NCBI RefSeq assembly: GCF_900187885.1
Contig: NZ_FYEK01000028.1
Span: 1 to 64,000, forward strand
DNA length: 64,000 nucleotides
Reading direction: 5' to 3'
Source of the DNA: Thermoflexus hugenholtzii JAD2
Lineage (GTDB): Bacteria > Chloroflexota > Anaerolineae > Thermoflexales > Thermoflexaceae
Made by a program: the position numbers and the translations under genes. Positions 1 to 8,008 of the stretch are shown one piece after another. The notes beneath the pieces were generated by a model. That model saw only the letters and a list, made by a program, of their open reading frames with translations, ran no database searches and had not been told where the DNA came from. Position 1 is the first letter of the stretch, and every line of letters begins with the position of its first letter.

Positions 1-48
1 CCCCACATTCACATGCGGCTTCGCCCGCACAAACACCGCCTTCGACAT
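1..48 (-). CDS. tuf: Elongation factor Tu, N-terminal 16 codons only
   Basis: Only the first 16 codons lie in the window. They read MSKAVFVRAKPHVNVG, the highly conserved EF-Tu N-terminus just before the G1 loop. EF-Tu is the cytoplasmic GTPase that delivers aminoacyl-tRNA to the ribosome. The ATG (46-48, complement) is preceded by an AGGAGG ribosome binding site at about 55-60. The gene follows fusA by about 48 bp on the same strand, the normal order of the str operon. The rest of the gene lies outside the window, so its integrity cannot be judged. Confidence 0.93.
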   Translation of the reverse strand, partial: MSKAVFVRAKPHVNVG

Positions 49-96
49 CGCTCGCCTCCTTATAAATGTTCTGAGTTCTGAGACAAATCGCCCGGA

Positions 97-2196
97 TTAT
101 CGACCGACGGGCTTCTTTTCGCCGGCGCGGATGATCCCCTCCGCGATGTGGGGCGGCACCTCGGCATAGTGGTCGAACTCCATGGAGAAGGTGCCGCGGC
201 CCTGGGTGATGGAGCGCAGGGTGGTGGCGTATCCGAACATCTCGGCCAGGGGGACCAGGGCGCGGATGGACTGGATGCCTTTCCCCCGGTTCTCGATCCC
301 CTGGATCTGGGCCCGGCGGGAGGAGAGATCTCCGACTACGTCCCCGGTGTAAATCTCCGGAACGATCACCTCCACCCGCATGATGGGCTCCAGGAGGACG
401 GGAGCGGCCTTCTCGGCGGCGTTGCGCAGGGCCAGGGAGGCTGCCACCTTGAAGGCCATCTCCGAGGAGTCCACCTCGTGGTAAGACCCGCCCACCAAGG
501 TGGCCCGGATGTCGGTTAGGGGATACCCGGCCAGCACCCCGGCCTCCATGGCCTCGATCAGGCCCTTCTCGATGGCCGGGATGAATTCCTTCGGGATGAT
601 GCCGCCCACTGTGGCATCAATGAACTCGAAGCCCTTACCCCGCTCCAGAGGCTCGAAGTCGATGACCACGTGCCCATACTGGCCTCGGCCGCCCGTCTGC
701 CGCACGAAACGCCCCTCCACGCCCTTCACCGGCCGAGTGAACGTCTCCCGATAAGCCACCCGTGGGCGCCCCACATTTGCCTGCACCCGGAACTCCCGCT
801 TCATCCGCTCGATGAGCACCTCCAGATGCAGCTCACCCATCCCGGAGATGATGGTCTGACCGGTCTCCGGATCCATACGGACCCGGAAGGTAGGGTCCTC
901 TTCGGACAGCTTGCGCAGGGCCTCGCTCAGGCGGTCCTGATCGGCCAGGGTCTTGGGCTCGATGGCCACCGAGACCACGGGCTCCGGGAAGGTGATGCTC
1001 TCCAGGATGATGGGAGCCTCCGGATCGCAGAGGGTGTCCCCCGTGAAGGTGTCCTTCAGCCCCAGGGTGGCCGCGATATCTCCGGCGTAGACCTCCTTGA
1101 TCTCCTCCCGACGGTCCGCGTGCATCCGGAGGACGCGGCCGACCCGCTCCCGCTTGTTCCCGCGGGTGGAGTTGGTGATCTGCTGGCCGGCGGTGATCTT
1201 CCCGGAGTAGACCCGGAAATAGACCAGGCGGCCCACATAAGGATCTGTGACCACCTTGAAGACCAGGGCGGCCAGGGGGGCCTCGTCGGAGGCAGGCCGG
1301 GCTTCCTCCTGGCCGGTGAGGGGGTTGACGCCCTTCACCGGCGGGATGTCCACCGGGGAAGGCAGGTAATCGACGATGGCGTCCAGCAGGGGCTGGATGC
1401 CCTTGTTGCGAAGGGCCGAGCCGCACAGCACCGGGACCAGCTTCCCGGTGATGGTGGCCCGGCGAAGAGCTGCCCGCAGCTCCTCGGTGGAGATGGGCTC
1501 CCCCTCCAGGTATTTCACGGTGAGGGCATCGTCGGTCTCCGCGATCCGCTCCACCAATGTCTCCCGGGCTCGCTCCGCCTCCTCCCGGAGCTCCGGGGGG
1601 ATCGGCTCATAAACCATCTGAGTTCCCAGCTCGTCGACCCAATAGATCGCCCGCATCTCCAGCAGATCGATCACCCCCCGGAAGTCCGCCTCGGCCCCGA
1701 TGGGCAGCTGGATGGGGACGGGGTTCGCCCCCAGGCGGTCCCGGATCATCCCGATGGTGTTCCAGAAATCCGCCCCCACCCGATCCATCTTGTTCACGAA
1801 ACAGATGCGGGGCACCCCATACCGGTCCGCCTGGCGCCAGACCGTTTCGGACTGGGGCTCCACTCCGTGGACGGCGTCGAAAACGACGACACCCCCGTCC
1901 AGCACACGCAGGCTCCGTTGGACCTCGGCGGTGAAGTCGATGTGCCCGGGGGTGTCGATGATGTTGATCTGGTGTTCCCGCCAGTAACAGGCCACGGTGG
2001 CCGCGGTGATGGTGATCCCCCGCTCCCGCTCCAACTCCATGTAATCCGTCACCGTGGTCCCCTCATCCACGGAGCCCAGCTTGTAGGTCCGCCCGGTGTA
2101 AAACAGGATCCGCTCTGTCGTCGTGGTCTTGCCGGCGTCGATATGGGCGATGATTCCGATATTTCGGATTTTCTCAATCGGGACTTCCCGTGGCAT
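97..2196 (-). CDS. fusA: Elongation factor G
   Basis: EF-G is the ribosomal translocation GTPase; 699 residues is the usual family length. The G1 P-loop AHIDAGKT is at residues 17-24 and the G3 motif DTPGH follows. The later segments of domains III-V are intact up to the C-terminus [16 protein letters not shown] chose the ATG at 2196 ([14 protein letters not shown]) because a GGGGAGG Shine-Dalgarno lies about 10 nt upstream; an in-frame start 20 codons earlier has no family support. The gene sits between rpsG and tuf on the same strand, so it is most likely expressed from the promoter upstream of rpsG. Confidence 0.97.
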   Translation of the reverse strand: MPREVPIEKIRNIGIIAHIDAGKTTTTERILFYTGRTYKLGSVDEGTTVTDYMELERERGITITAATVACYWREHQINIIDTPGHIDFTAEVQRSLRVLDGGVVVFDAVHGVEPQSETVWRQADRYGVPRICFVNKMDRVGADFWNTIGMIRDRLGANPVPIQLPIGAEADFRGVIDLLEMRAIYWVDELGTQMVYEPIPPELREEAERARETLVERIAETDDALTVKYLEGEPISTEELRAALRRATITGKLVPVLCGSALRNKGIQPLLDAIVDYLPSPVDIPPVKGVNPLTGQEEARPASDEAPLAALVFKVVTDPYVGRLVYFRVYSGKITAGQQITNSTRGNKRERVGRVLRMHADRREEIKEVYAGDIAATLGLKDTFTGDTLCDPEAPIILESITFPEPVVSVAIEPKTLADQDRLSEALRKLSEEDPTFRVRMDPETGQTIISGMGELHLEVLIERMKREFRVQANVGRPRVAYRETFTRPVKGVEGRFVRQTGGRGQYGHVVIDFEPLERGKGFEFIDATVGGIIPKEFIPAIEKGLIEAMEAGVLAGYPLTDIRATLVGGSYHEVDSSEMAFKVAASLALRNAAEKAAPVLLEPIMRVEVIVPEIYTGDVVGDLSSRRAQIQGIENRGKGIQSIRALVPLAEMFGYATTLRSITQGRGTFSMEFDHYAEVPPHIAEGIIRAGEKKPVGR

Positions 2197-2389
2197 CTTC
2201 TCAGATCCTCCCCGATCAGCCGAGCTCCCTCTGAAATGTTCTCCGTGATCCAGCAATCATACCCGCGGCGGAGGCGCTTTTCGGGCCACCGCCCCTGAGA
2301 TCTTCTCCCCTGCTGGCGGGAAGCGCGCCGGTTGTTCAGCGGCAGGGTCACGGCCCCTGGGCCGTCGCGCCTGCCGCGCCCTGCGGGTC

Positions 2390-2411
2390 CGGTTCCTGGC
2401 TCTCGGAACCG
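2390..2411 (-). terminator. Hairpin immediately after rpsG
   Basis: A perfect 7-bp inverted repeat (CGGTTCC, 8-nt loop, GGAACCG) begins 2 nt after the rpsG stop codon, in the 216-bp rpsG-fusA gap. There is no T-run, so it is more likely a partial terminator, an attenuator or an mRNA 3'-end stabiliser than a full terminator. fusA and tuf have no other obvious promoter in the gap. Confidence 0.35.
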
Positions 2412-2412
2412 C

Positions 2413-2880
2413 TCACCAGCGGTAGTGAGCGAAGGCGCGGTTGGCCTCGGCCATGCGATGGGTGTCCTCACGCTTCTTGACGGCTGCCCCGGCCCCGTTG
2501 GCCGCATCGATGAGCTCGGCGGCCAGCTTCTCGATCATGGACTTGCCCGGGCGCTCCCGGGCGGCGTTCACGATCCAGCGCAGGGCCAGGCTGACCTGGC
2601 GATCCGGCGGCACCTCCAGAGGGATCTGATACGTGGCGCCGCCGACCCGGCGGGGCCGGACCTCGAGGAGAGGCTTGGTGTTGGCCAGGGCCTTCTCGAA
2701 GATCTCCATGGCCGGCCGGCCGGTGCGGCGCTCGATCAGGTCGAAGGCGCCGTAGACAATCCGCATCGCCAGGCTCTTCTTGCCGTTCATCATCACCTTG
2801 TTGATGAGCTTGGCGACCAGGACGCTGTTGTAACGAATGTCCGGCGCGATTTCCCGTTTGGGCGCACGACCCCGTCGCAT
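2413..2880 (-). CDS. rpsG: 30S ribosomal protein S7
   Basis: This 155-residue protein is full length for S7, the primary 16S rRNA 3'-domain binder. It contains the conserved [15 protein letters not shown] stretch near residue 25, the block [15 protein letters not shown], and the C-terminal [18 protein letters not shown]. The ATG at 2880 ([14 protein letters not shown]) is the family-standard start; a longer frame to 2943 is not. It heads the rpsG-fusA-tuf operon. rpsL (S12), normally just upstream, is absent: a roughly 560-bp gap and then the divergent glpX gene lie there. Confidence 0.97.
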   Translation of the reverse strand: MRRGRAPKREIAPDIRYNSVLVAKLINKVMMNGKKSLAMRIVYGAFDLIERRTGRPAMEIFEKALANTKPLLEVRPRRVGGATYQIPLEVPPDRQVSLALRWIVNAARERPGKSMIEKLAAELIDAANGAGAAVKKREDTHRMAEANRAFAHYRW

Positions 2881-3079
2881 CGTCCTCCTTCCTGCAGGTC
2901 CGGGTTTCCGATCCGAATATCTGCCAGGGGATGAGGCTCCCACCCCAGAGGATCACACCGCACATACATCGGATCCAGCCGCCGATGCGGCCCAGGCCGC
3001 CGGCGCGCGGAACGTCCCCGCGGCCGGACGGCGAAAAGAGGATCCCGGGGAAGCGCCCGCCTGGCAGACGCAACACAAG

Positions 3080-3108
3080 ATTATAACGAGGGGGAAAGGG
3101 ATTGTCAA
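3080..3108 (-). promoter_or_regulatory. Consensus sigma-70-type promoter for rpsG-fusA-tuf
   Basis: On the minus strand TTGACA (3103-3108) and TATAAT (3080-3085) are separated by exactly 17 bp. This is a perfect match to the housekeeping promoter consensus and the best promoter in the window. It lies about 200 nt upstream of the rpsG start, leaving a leader long enough for ribosomal-protein feedback structure, though I did not identify one. Confidence 0.85.
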
Positions 3109-3150
3109 ACTCCATTCGCGCGGCCGGCTCACGGGTATGTCCCGAGATCA

Positions 3151-3176
3151 TAGGACAACTGCTCGCAGTTGTCCTA
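3151..3176. repeat. 26-bp palindromic intergenic repeat
   Basis: A perfect inverted repeat with 11-bp arms (TAGGACAACTG / CAGTTGTCCTA) and the loop CTCG. The core GCTCGCAGTTG recurs at 51057-51084. The outer TAGG(G)-C pattern resembles two other palindromes at 20064-20088 and 26933-26960. It looks like a dispersed REP-like element rather than a terminator, because no T-run follows on either strand. Confidence 0.65.
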
Positions 3177-3446
3177 CAAAGCAGCCAGGCCCGACAAAAT
3201 TGGAACACACCCCGCGCGGACACTGTGCCGGGAGATCGTCGCCCGATGGGGCGGCCGGAAAGGCGCAACGTCCATCCCGGGAACGGGAAGGAGTATATCC
3301 CCGCCGGAGGGGCCTCTTCGATGCCCAAACTCGGCCCACGGCCCCGGGGTGCTGCTCCCTCCAGCCCATTCCACACCCGGGGCGTGGATTCACATCCTCT
3401 TATACAATGAGCGGATGGAGGGATAGACCAACCGGTGAGGATCCCG

Positions 3447-4457
3447 ATGGCTCAGGAACCCGATCGCAACCTGGCCCTGGAGCTAGTGCGGGTGACGGAG
3501 GCCGCTGCCTTGGCCGCCGGCCGCTGGATGGGCCGGGGGGATCGCGAGGCTGCGGACCGCGCCGCCGTGGAGGCGATGCGCCTCATGCTCCGCTCCATCG
3601 ACATGGACGGCGTTGTAGTGATCGGCGAGGGGGAGAAGGACGAAGCCCCGATGCTTTACAACGGCGAGCGCATCGGCAACGGCCGCCCCCCTCAAGTTGA
3701 CGTCGCCGTCGATCCCATTGATGGAACCCGGCTGCTGGCGCTGGGGCGGCCCGGGGCCCTGGCGGTGATCGCCCTCTCGGAGCGGGGGACCATGTTCAGC
3801 CCGGGCCGCATCGTCTATATGTCTAAGCTGGCCGTGGGGCCCGAGGCCCGGGAGGCCATCGACTTGGACGCGCCGGTCGCTGAGAACCTGCGCCGCATCG
3901 CCCGGGCGAAGGGGAAGGACATCGATGACCTTACGGTAGTGATCCTGGACCGCGACCGCCACGCAGATCTGATCCGTGAGGTCCGGGCCGCTGGGGCGCG
4001 GATCAAGCTGATCCCCGATGGGGATGTCTCCGCTGCCCTGATGACCGCCTTCCCGGACTCCGGGATCGATGTGCTGATGGGGATCGGTGGCTCCCCGGAG
4101 GGGGTGATCGCCGCCGCTGCCCTGAAATGCCTGGGTGGGGAGATCCAAGCCCGGCTCTGGCCGCGGAACGAGGAGGAACGTCGCTTCGCCGCTGAGATGG
4201 GCTATGATCTCCGCCGCATCCTCACCGCCGACGACCTGGTTCGGGGCGACAACATCTTCTTCGCGGCCACGGGGATCACCGATGGGGAGATCCTGCGGGG
4301 GGTCCGCTACACCGGGGCCGGGGCGCGGACGCACTCCCTGGTCATGCGCTCTCGATCCGGGACCATCCGGTTCGTCGAGGCCCATCACCGCTGGGACAAA
4401 TTGATGCGGATCAGCGGTTACCCATACGATCGAGGCGCAGGCGAAGCCCCTCGATGA
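3447..4457 (+). CDS. glpX: Class II fructose-1,6-bisphosphatase
   Basis: GlpX hydrolyses fructose-1,6-bisphosphate to fructose-6-phosphate in gluconeogenesis, in the cytoplasm. The 336-residue protein shows the class II signatures: the metal-binding loop GEGEKDEAPM at residues 60-69, DPIDGT at 89-94, and the glycine-rich GIGGSPEGV in the C-terminal half. I chose the ATG at 3447 because a GGTGAGG ribosome binding site lies 6 nt upstream; a GTG at 3435 falls inside that site. The last 47 bp overlap the 3' end of the convergent SanA/YdcF-like gene. Confidence 0.93.
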   Translation: MAQEPDRNLALELVRVTEAAALAAGRWMGRGDREAADRAAVEAMRLMLRSIDMDGVVVIGEGEKDEAPMLYNGERIGNGRPPQVDVAVDPIDGTRLLALGRPGALAVIALSERGTMFSPGRIVYMSKLAVGPEAREAIDLDAPVAENLRRIARAKGKDIDDLTVVILDRDRHADLIREVRAAGARIKLIPDGDVSAALMTAFPDSGIDVLMGIGGSPEGVIAAAALKCLGGEIQARLWPRNEEERRFAAEMGYDLRRILTADDLVRGDNIFFAATGITDGEILRGVRYTGAGARTHSLVMRSRSGTIRFVEAHHRWDKLMRISGYPYDRGAGEAPR

Positions 4458-5025
4458 GGGCGCTGAGGGAGGCGGGGATCTCCCGGAGGCTCCACCATAT
4501 CGCCCGGTTCCCGTAGGTTGAGCGATCCGCCGCCAGCCCCACGGCGTCGATGCCGGCCGACGCGCACAGCCAGAGGGCGCGATCGAGATGGAAACGCTGG
4601 CTGACCACCACGGCCCGGGTCACGCCGAAGACCTCCCGGGCCCGCCGGCATGAGTCCAGGGTCCGCATGCCCTCGGGGTCCAACCGGAGGGCGGCATCCG
4701 GGACGCCCAGGCGCAAGGCCAGGCGGCGCATGGCCTCCGGCTCGTTGTAGTAAGGGGAGGAGCGGCCGTCTCCGCTGAGCAGCAGGAGCTCGACCTTCCC
4801 GAGGTGATAGAGGGCGGCCCCGGCCCGAACCCGGTCGGCCAGCACGGCAGTGGGGGAGCCGTCAGCGCGCAGGCCGGCCCCCAGGATGAGGGCCGCCGGC
4901 CGGGATGGAACCTCCTCCGGCCGTTCGTAGATCCGATGGCGGCTGTAGAGCCCCAGGAAGAACCGGGCGGCCACCGGCGTCGCCGCGATCAGGGCGATCA
5001 ACACGCCCACGTATCCCCAGCGCAT
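4411..5025 (-). CDS. SanA/YdcF-like membrane-anchored protein (DUF218)
   Basis: This 204-residue protein has one N-terminal transmembrane segment (residues 4-24) and a DUF218-type domain: a conserved start around AALILGAGLRADGSPT, the LLLSGDGRSS loop, the pairing SPYYNEPEAM, and the VVVSQRFHLDRAL block. SanA/YdcF proteins are linked to envelope integrity or vancomycin tolerance in other bacteria, but their biochemical role is not settled. The ATG is preceded by GGGGAGAGGGAG. It is convergent with glpX and overlaps it by 47 bp. Nothing in the context narrows its function. Confidence 0.82.
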   Translation of the reverse strand: MRWGYVGVLIALIAATPVAARFFLGLYSRHRIYERPEEVPSRPAALILGAGLRADGSPTAVLADRVRAGAALYHLGKVELLLLSGDGRSSPYYNEPEAMRRLALRLGVPDAALRLDPEGMRTLDSCRRAREVFGVTRAVVVSQRFHLDRALWLCASAGIDAVGLAADRSTYGNRAIWWSLREIPASLSALIEGLRLRLDRMGNR

Positions 5026-5188
5026 CTCCCTCTCCCCAGGATACGGGAAACGGCCTCTGAATCCACAGGGAGCCCCCCGGAGGGCCCCGGACTTTCGAAC
5101 TATCCTCTCCTACGGATCCCGGAGGTAAGATGATGAGGGATCCTAACCCGGAGAGATATCATACCGGATCTTCGAGAGGAGAGAGCCC

Positions 5189-7015
5189 GTGGAGGTGTTC
5201 TCCCTCACGGCCGTCTGGCTGACGCTGATCCTGTTGCTGATGGCCGGCCTGCTGATGAGCGGGGCGCTGCGGCCCGATCTGGCGGCCCTGATCCTGGCCC
5301 TTGGGCTTTCCTTTAGCGGTCTGCTCTCGCCGCAGGAGGCCTTCAGCGGGTTCAGCCGCTCCGCCGTCATCGCGCTGATCGCGCTGTTCATCCTCACCGC
5401 CGGCCTGAACCGCACGGGAGTCTCCCGGGCGCTGGGGGAGCGTCTGAGCCGATGGGCGGGGGATTCCCCCGGGCGGCTGGTGGCCGGGATGACGCTGCTC
5501 AGCGCGTCGCTCTCCCTGGCCATGAACTCGGTGACCGCGGCGGCGGTGGTCATGCCGATGGCCGTTCAGGCCGCCCGGCGGATCGGCCTGGCCCCTTCCC
5601 GCATCCTCATCCCCATCGCCTACGGCGCGCTGCTCGGGGGGATGCCGACCCTCTTCACCACCGCCAACCTGCTCCTCAGCGGGCTGATGCGGGACCACTA
5701 CGGCCGATCCCTGACCATGCTGGATTTCATCCGGGCAGGTCTGCTCCCAGCCGCCCTGGGGTTGCTCTGGGTGATCGGGGTGACCTGGCGCACCCTCCCG
5801 GAACGCTCTCCGGCAGGACAGCTGATGCGCTTGCACCGGCTGAACCGGGAGCTGGCGGAGCTCTACGGCCTCCAGGATGGGCTGGTGGAGCTTCTGGTCG
5901 AGCCGGATTCGCCGCTCTGTGGGCTCTCCCTGGTGGAGAGCCAGCTGGCTTCCCGACACAGCGTGACGGTCATCGGGATCCGCCGTAAAGGGCACCTCCT
6001 CCTTTCCCCGTCCAGCTCGGAGAGTTTGCAGGCCGGGGATGTGCTGCTGGTCGCTGCCGGCCCGGAGGGCACAGCACCCTTCGAGCAGGCCCTCCGGGAC
6101 CTGGGGCTGCGTCCTCTTCCCCGCCCGGTCTCCCCCCAGGTGCTGGAGGAAGGAGAAGCCGGCCTGATGGAGATCCTCCTCTCCCCCCATACCACCCTCA
6201 TCGGTCGGACGCTGCGAGAGCTCCGGTTCCGGGAGCGCTATGGGCTGCAGGTCCTGGCCATCTGGCGGGAGGGGCAGCCGCTTCGGGCCCGGCTGGCGGA
6301 CGAACGTCTCCGCTTCGGCGATGCCCTCCTGGTTTACGGCCCGTGGGAGCGTATCCGCCTGCTCCAGGGCGATCCCGAGTTCATTGTCTTGCAATCCAAC
6401 GGGGAACCGTTGCGGACCTCCCGCCGCATCCCGGCCATCGTGATCATGGCGGGGGTGATCCTGGCCTCGGCCTTGACGTCCCGCTCGGTGGCCGAGGTGA
6501 CGATGGCCGGGGCGGTGCTGATGATCCTGGCGGGATGTCTGACGATGGAGGAAGCGTATCGGGCCATCGAGTGGCCCACGGTGTTCATGGTGGCCGGGCT
6601 GCTGCCCCTCTCCATTGCCATGACGCGCACCGGGGCCGCGGAGGAGCTGGGGACGGTGCTGCTGTATGGTCTGGCGGGGGCACCTCCCTGGGTCAGCGTG
6701 CTGGTCTTTACCGGGATCGCCGCCGCCCTCACCCAGGTGCTCTCGGCTTCGGTCACTGCCGTGGTGTGGGGGCCCATTGCCCTGCGGGCGGCCGCGACCC
6801 TGGGCGTCCCGCCGGCGGAGATGGGGCTGGCGGTGGCCCTGGCGACCTCGGCGGCGTTCCTCACCCCCATGGCCCATCCGGCCAACGCCCTCGTGATGGG
6901 CGCCGGCGGTTACCGACCCCGGGATTTCCTGCGAGCCGGATGGCCGCTCTGGCTGCTCTCGGTCGGGGCGATCACAGCATCGACGGTGGGGTGGGGACTG
7001 GGACTTCCCCGGTGA
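5189..7015 (+). CDS. SLC13/DASS-type permease with two TrkA-C domains
   Basis: A 608-residue inner-membrane transporter. The first membrane half (residues about 1-205) contains the conserved AMNSVTAAAVVMPMA element and is followed by two RCK-C (TrkA-C) regulatory domains (about 220-300 and 325-400). A second membrane half has the matching GIAAALTQVLSASVTAVVWG element. This order is typical of SLC13 permeases of unknown substrate: sulfate, dicarboxylates and other anions are all possible. The start is a GTG at 5189 with a GAGAGGAGAG site just upstream; no ATG fits as well. It overlaps the 3' end of the convergent FmdE gene by 44 bp. Confidence 0.85.
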   Translation: MEVFSLTAVWLTLILLLMAGLLMSGALRPDLAALILALGLSFSGLLSPQEAFSGFSRSAVIALIALFILTAGLNRTGVSRALGERLSRWAGDSPGRLVAGMTLLSASLSLAMNSVTAAAVVMPMAVQAARRIGLAPSRILIPIAYGALLGGMPTLFTTANLLLSGLMRDHYGRSLTMLDFIRAGLLPAALGLLWVIGVTWRTLPERSPAGQLMRLHRLNRELAELYGLQDGLVELLVEPDSPLCGLSLVESQLASRHSVTVIGIRRKGHLLLSPSSSESLQAGDVLLVAAGPEGTAPFEQALRDLGLRPLPRPVSPQVLEEGEAGLMEILLSPHTTLIGRTLRELRFRERYGLQVLAIWREGQPLRARLADERLRFGDALLVYGPWERIRLLQGDPEFIVLQSNGEPLRTSRRIPAIVIMAGVILASALTSRSVAEVTMAGAVLMILAGCLTMEEAYRAIEWPTVFMVAGLLPLSIAMTRTGAAEELGTVLLYGLAGAPPWVSVLVFTGIAAALTQVLSASVTAVVWGPIALRAAATLGVPPAEMGLAVALATSAAFLTPMAHPANALVMGAGGYRPRDFLRAGWPLWLLSVGAITASTVGWGLGLPR

Positions 7016-7607
7016 GCGGGATCGGCTCCAGGGCGGTGTAGTACGGGGCTTCCGCGCACGCCCGGCAGAGGACCTCGCCGTCCCGCACGATCTCCCGCCC
7101 GTCGTTGATGCCCTCGCCGCAGCGCGCGCAGAAGACCCGACGGATCGGATGGCCAGGCAGATCCTCCGGAGGGATCTCCACCCGGACCCACCGGGCGTAG
7201 AAGAGGTCTTCGTCGGGCATGATGCGATAGGCGTGGCGTTGGGCAGCGGCCCGGCTGAGGCCCGGGGGGGCCAGATGCAGGGCCGTCTCGCGGGCATCAT
7301 CCCGGGCCACAATCCGCACCGCCCGACCGGTCCGGGTGTCCACGAAAGTGGCGGCAGCCTTCCCGTAGTCGATGTGCTTGAGGGTCCGCCGCCCAAGCCG
7401 GCAACCGGTGACGGTGGCGATGGCGTCGGTCAGGCAGCGGTCGATCTCCACATAGACGATGAGCCGACGGCGATCCGCGGGGTCCTCGGGGTTCAAGCCC
7501 AGCAACCGGCATCCCAGGAGGGCCATTCGGACGCCGAGGATCTGGCCCGGGCAGAGGTGACCGTGGAACGCGGCGGCCTCTTCCAGCCATTCGTCAAGGG
7601 TGCGCAT
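6972..7607 (-). CDS. FmdE-family protein with C-terminal zinc ribbon
   Basis: A 211-residue protein. The FmdE domain begins at residue 2 with the hallmark FHGHLCPGQILG and continues through the YVEIDRCLTDAI and TGCRLGRRTLK blocks. The C-terminus holds a CxxC...CxxC zinc ribbon (FCARCGEGIND...VLCRACAEAPYY). FmdE proteins are named after formylmethanofuran dehydrogenase, but bacterial homologs are of uncertain function, often linked to Mo/W enzymes. The ATG at 7607 has a GAGG site. An alternative ATG at 7649 overlaps the tatA stop codon (TGATG), adding 14 residues and suggesting coupling. It is convergent with the SLC13 permease. Confidence 0.83.
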   Translation of the reverse strand: MRTLDEWLEEAAAFHGHLCPGQILGVRMALLGCRLLGLNPEDPADRRRLIVYVEIDRCLTDAIATVTGCRLGRRTLKHIDYGKAAATFVDTRTGRAVRIVARDDARETALHLAPPGLSRAAAQRHAYRIMPDEDLFYARWVRVEIPPEDLPGHPIRRVFCARCGEGINDGREIVRDGEVLCRACAEAPYYTALEPIPLTGEVPVPTPPSML

Positions 7608-7648
7608 GGCGTGCCTCGTCAGGGATCCAGAGGCGATTGTGTCCCCCA

Positions 7649-7828
7649 TCACGAAGGCTTGTCCGGCTTCGTCTCCCCTTTTTCCTCCTCCGAGGTCAGA
7701 CCGCGCCGGAACTCCCGGATGCTCTGGCCGAGCTCCCGGGCCAGGTTGCTCAAGCGGCCGGGGCCGAAGAGCAGCAAGGCGATCAGGAGGATGATGATCA
7801 GCTCGGTTGGTCCCAGACGGAACGGCAT
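7649..7828 (-). CDS. tatA: Twin-arginine translocase subunit TatA/TatE
   Basis: This 59-residue protein has the TatA layout: a short N-terminus, one hydrophobic helix (LIIILLIALLLF), the conserved FGPGRL hinge, an amphipathic helix (LARELGQSIREF) and a charged tail. It would form the pore of the Tat system exporting folded proteins. I chose the ATG at 7828 because GGAGG lies 6 nt upstream; the ATG four codons earlier would use that same sequence as coding. No tatC is nearby. It is co-directional with the FmdE gene and touches it, so the two probably share a transcript. Confidence 0.9.
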   Translation of the reverse strand: MPFRLGPTELIIILLIALLLFGPGRLSNLARELGQSIREFRRGLTSEEEKGETKPDKPS

Positions 7829-7946
7829 CTCGGCCTCCATTACGCAATGTGAGCCTCCCCGCGGGGATCGCGCGGGGACCCTTTTCCATCATACGTCAGC
7901 CGGCCTGGGGAGGAAACCCAGGGGCTCCCTAGGAGGATAGGCCCGG

Positions 7947-7979
7947 AGCCGGACGGACGCGGAGAACGCCTGTCCGGCT
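7947..7979 (-). terminator. Hairpin downstream of pdhC
   Basis: An 8-bp perfect inverted repeat (AGCCGGAC / GTCCGGCT) with a 17-nt loop lies about 30 nt after the pdhC stop. It has no T-run, so it is a candidate Rho-dependent or 3'-processing structure only. Confidence 0.35.
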
Positions 7980-8008
7980 TCCGGGGCTGAAGCGGGAGAA
8001 CGCGGTGC

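Larger units (their letters stand above)
2881..3446. other. rpsG/glpX divergent intergenic region
   Basis: This stretch of about 565 bp has no convincing gene. From left to right it holds the roughly 200-nt untranslated leader of rpsG, a consensus promoter on the minus strand (3080-3108), a 26-bp perfect palindrome (3151-3176) and a GC-rich section leading to glpX. Long open frames across it are GC-driven and have no family support. No S12 sequence or S12 remnant is visible. Confidence 0.7.

Noticed and set aside
670-2298. Long + strand open frame (542 codons) across fusA
   Set aside because: It lies antisense to the conserved EF-G gene. High GC makes long antisense frames common, and its composition is His/Pro/Gly-rich with no domain.
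2468-3376. Minus-strand open frame (302 codons) upstream of and overlapping rpsG
   Set aside because: It reads through the consensus promoter and the S7 gene in another frame, with no S12-like sequence.
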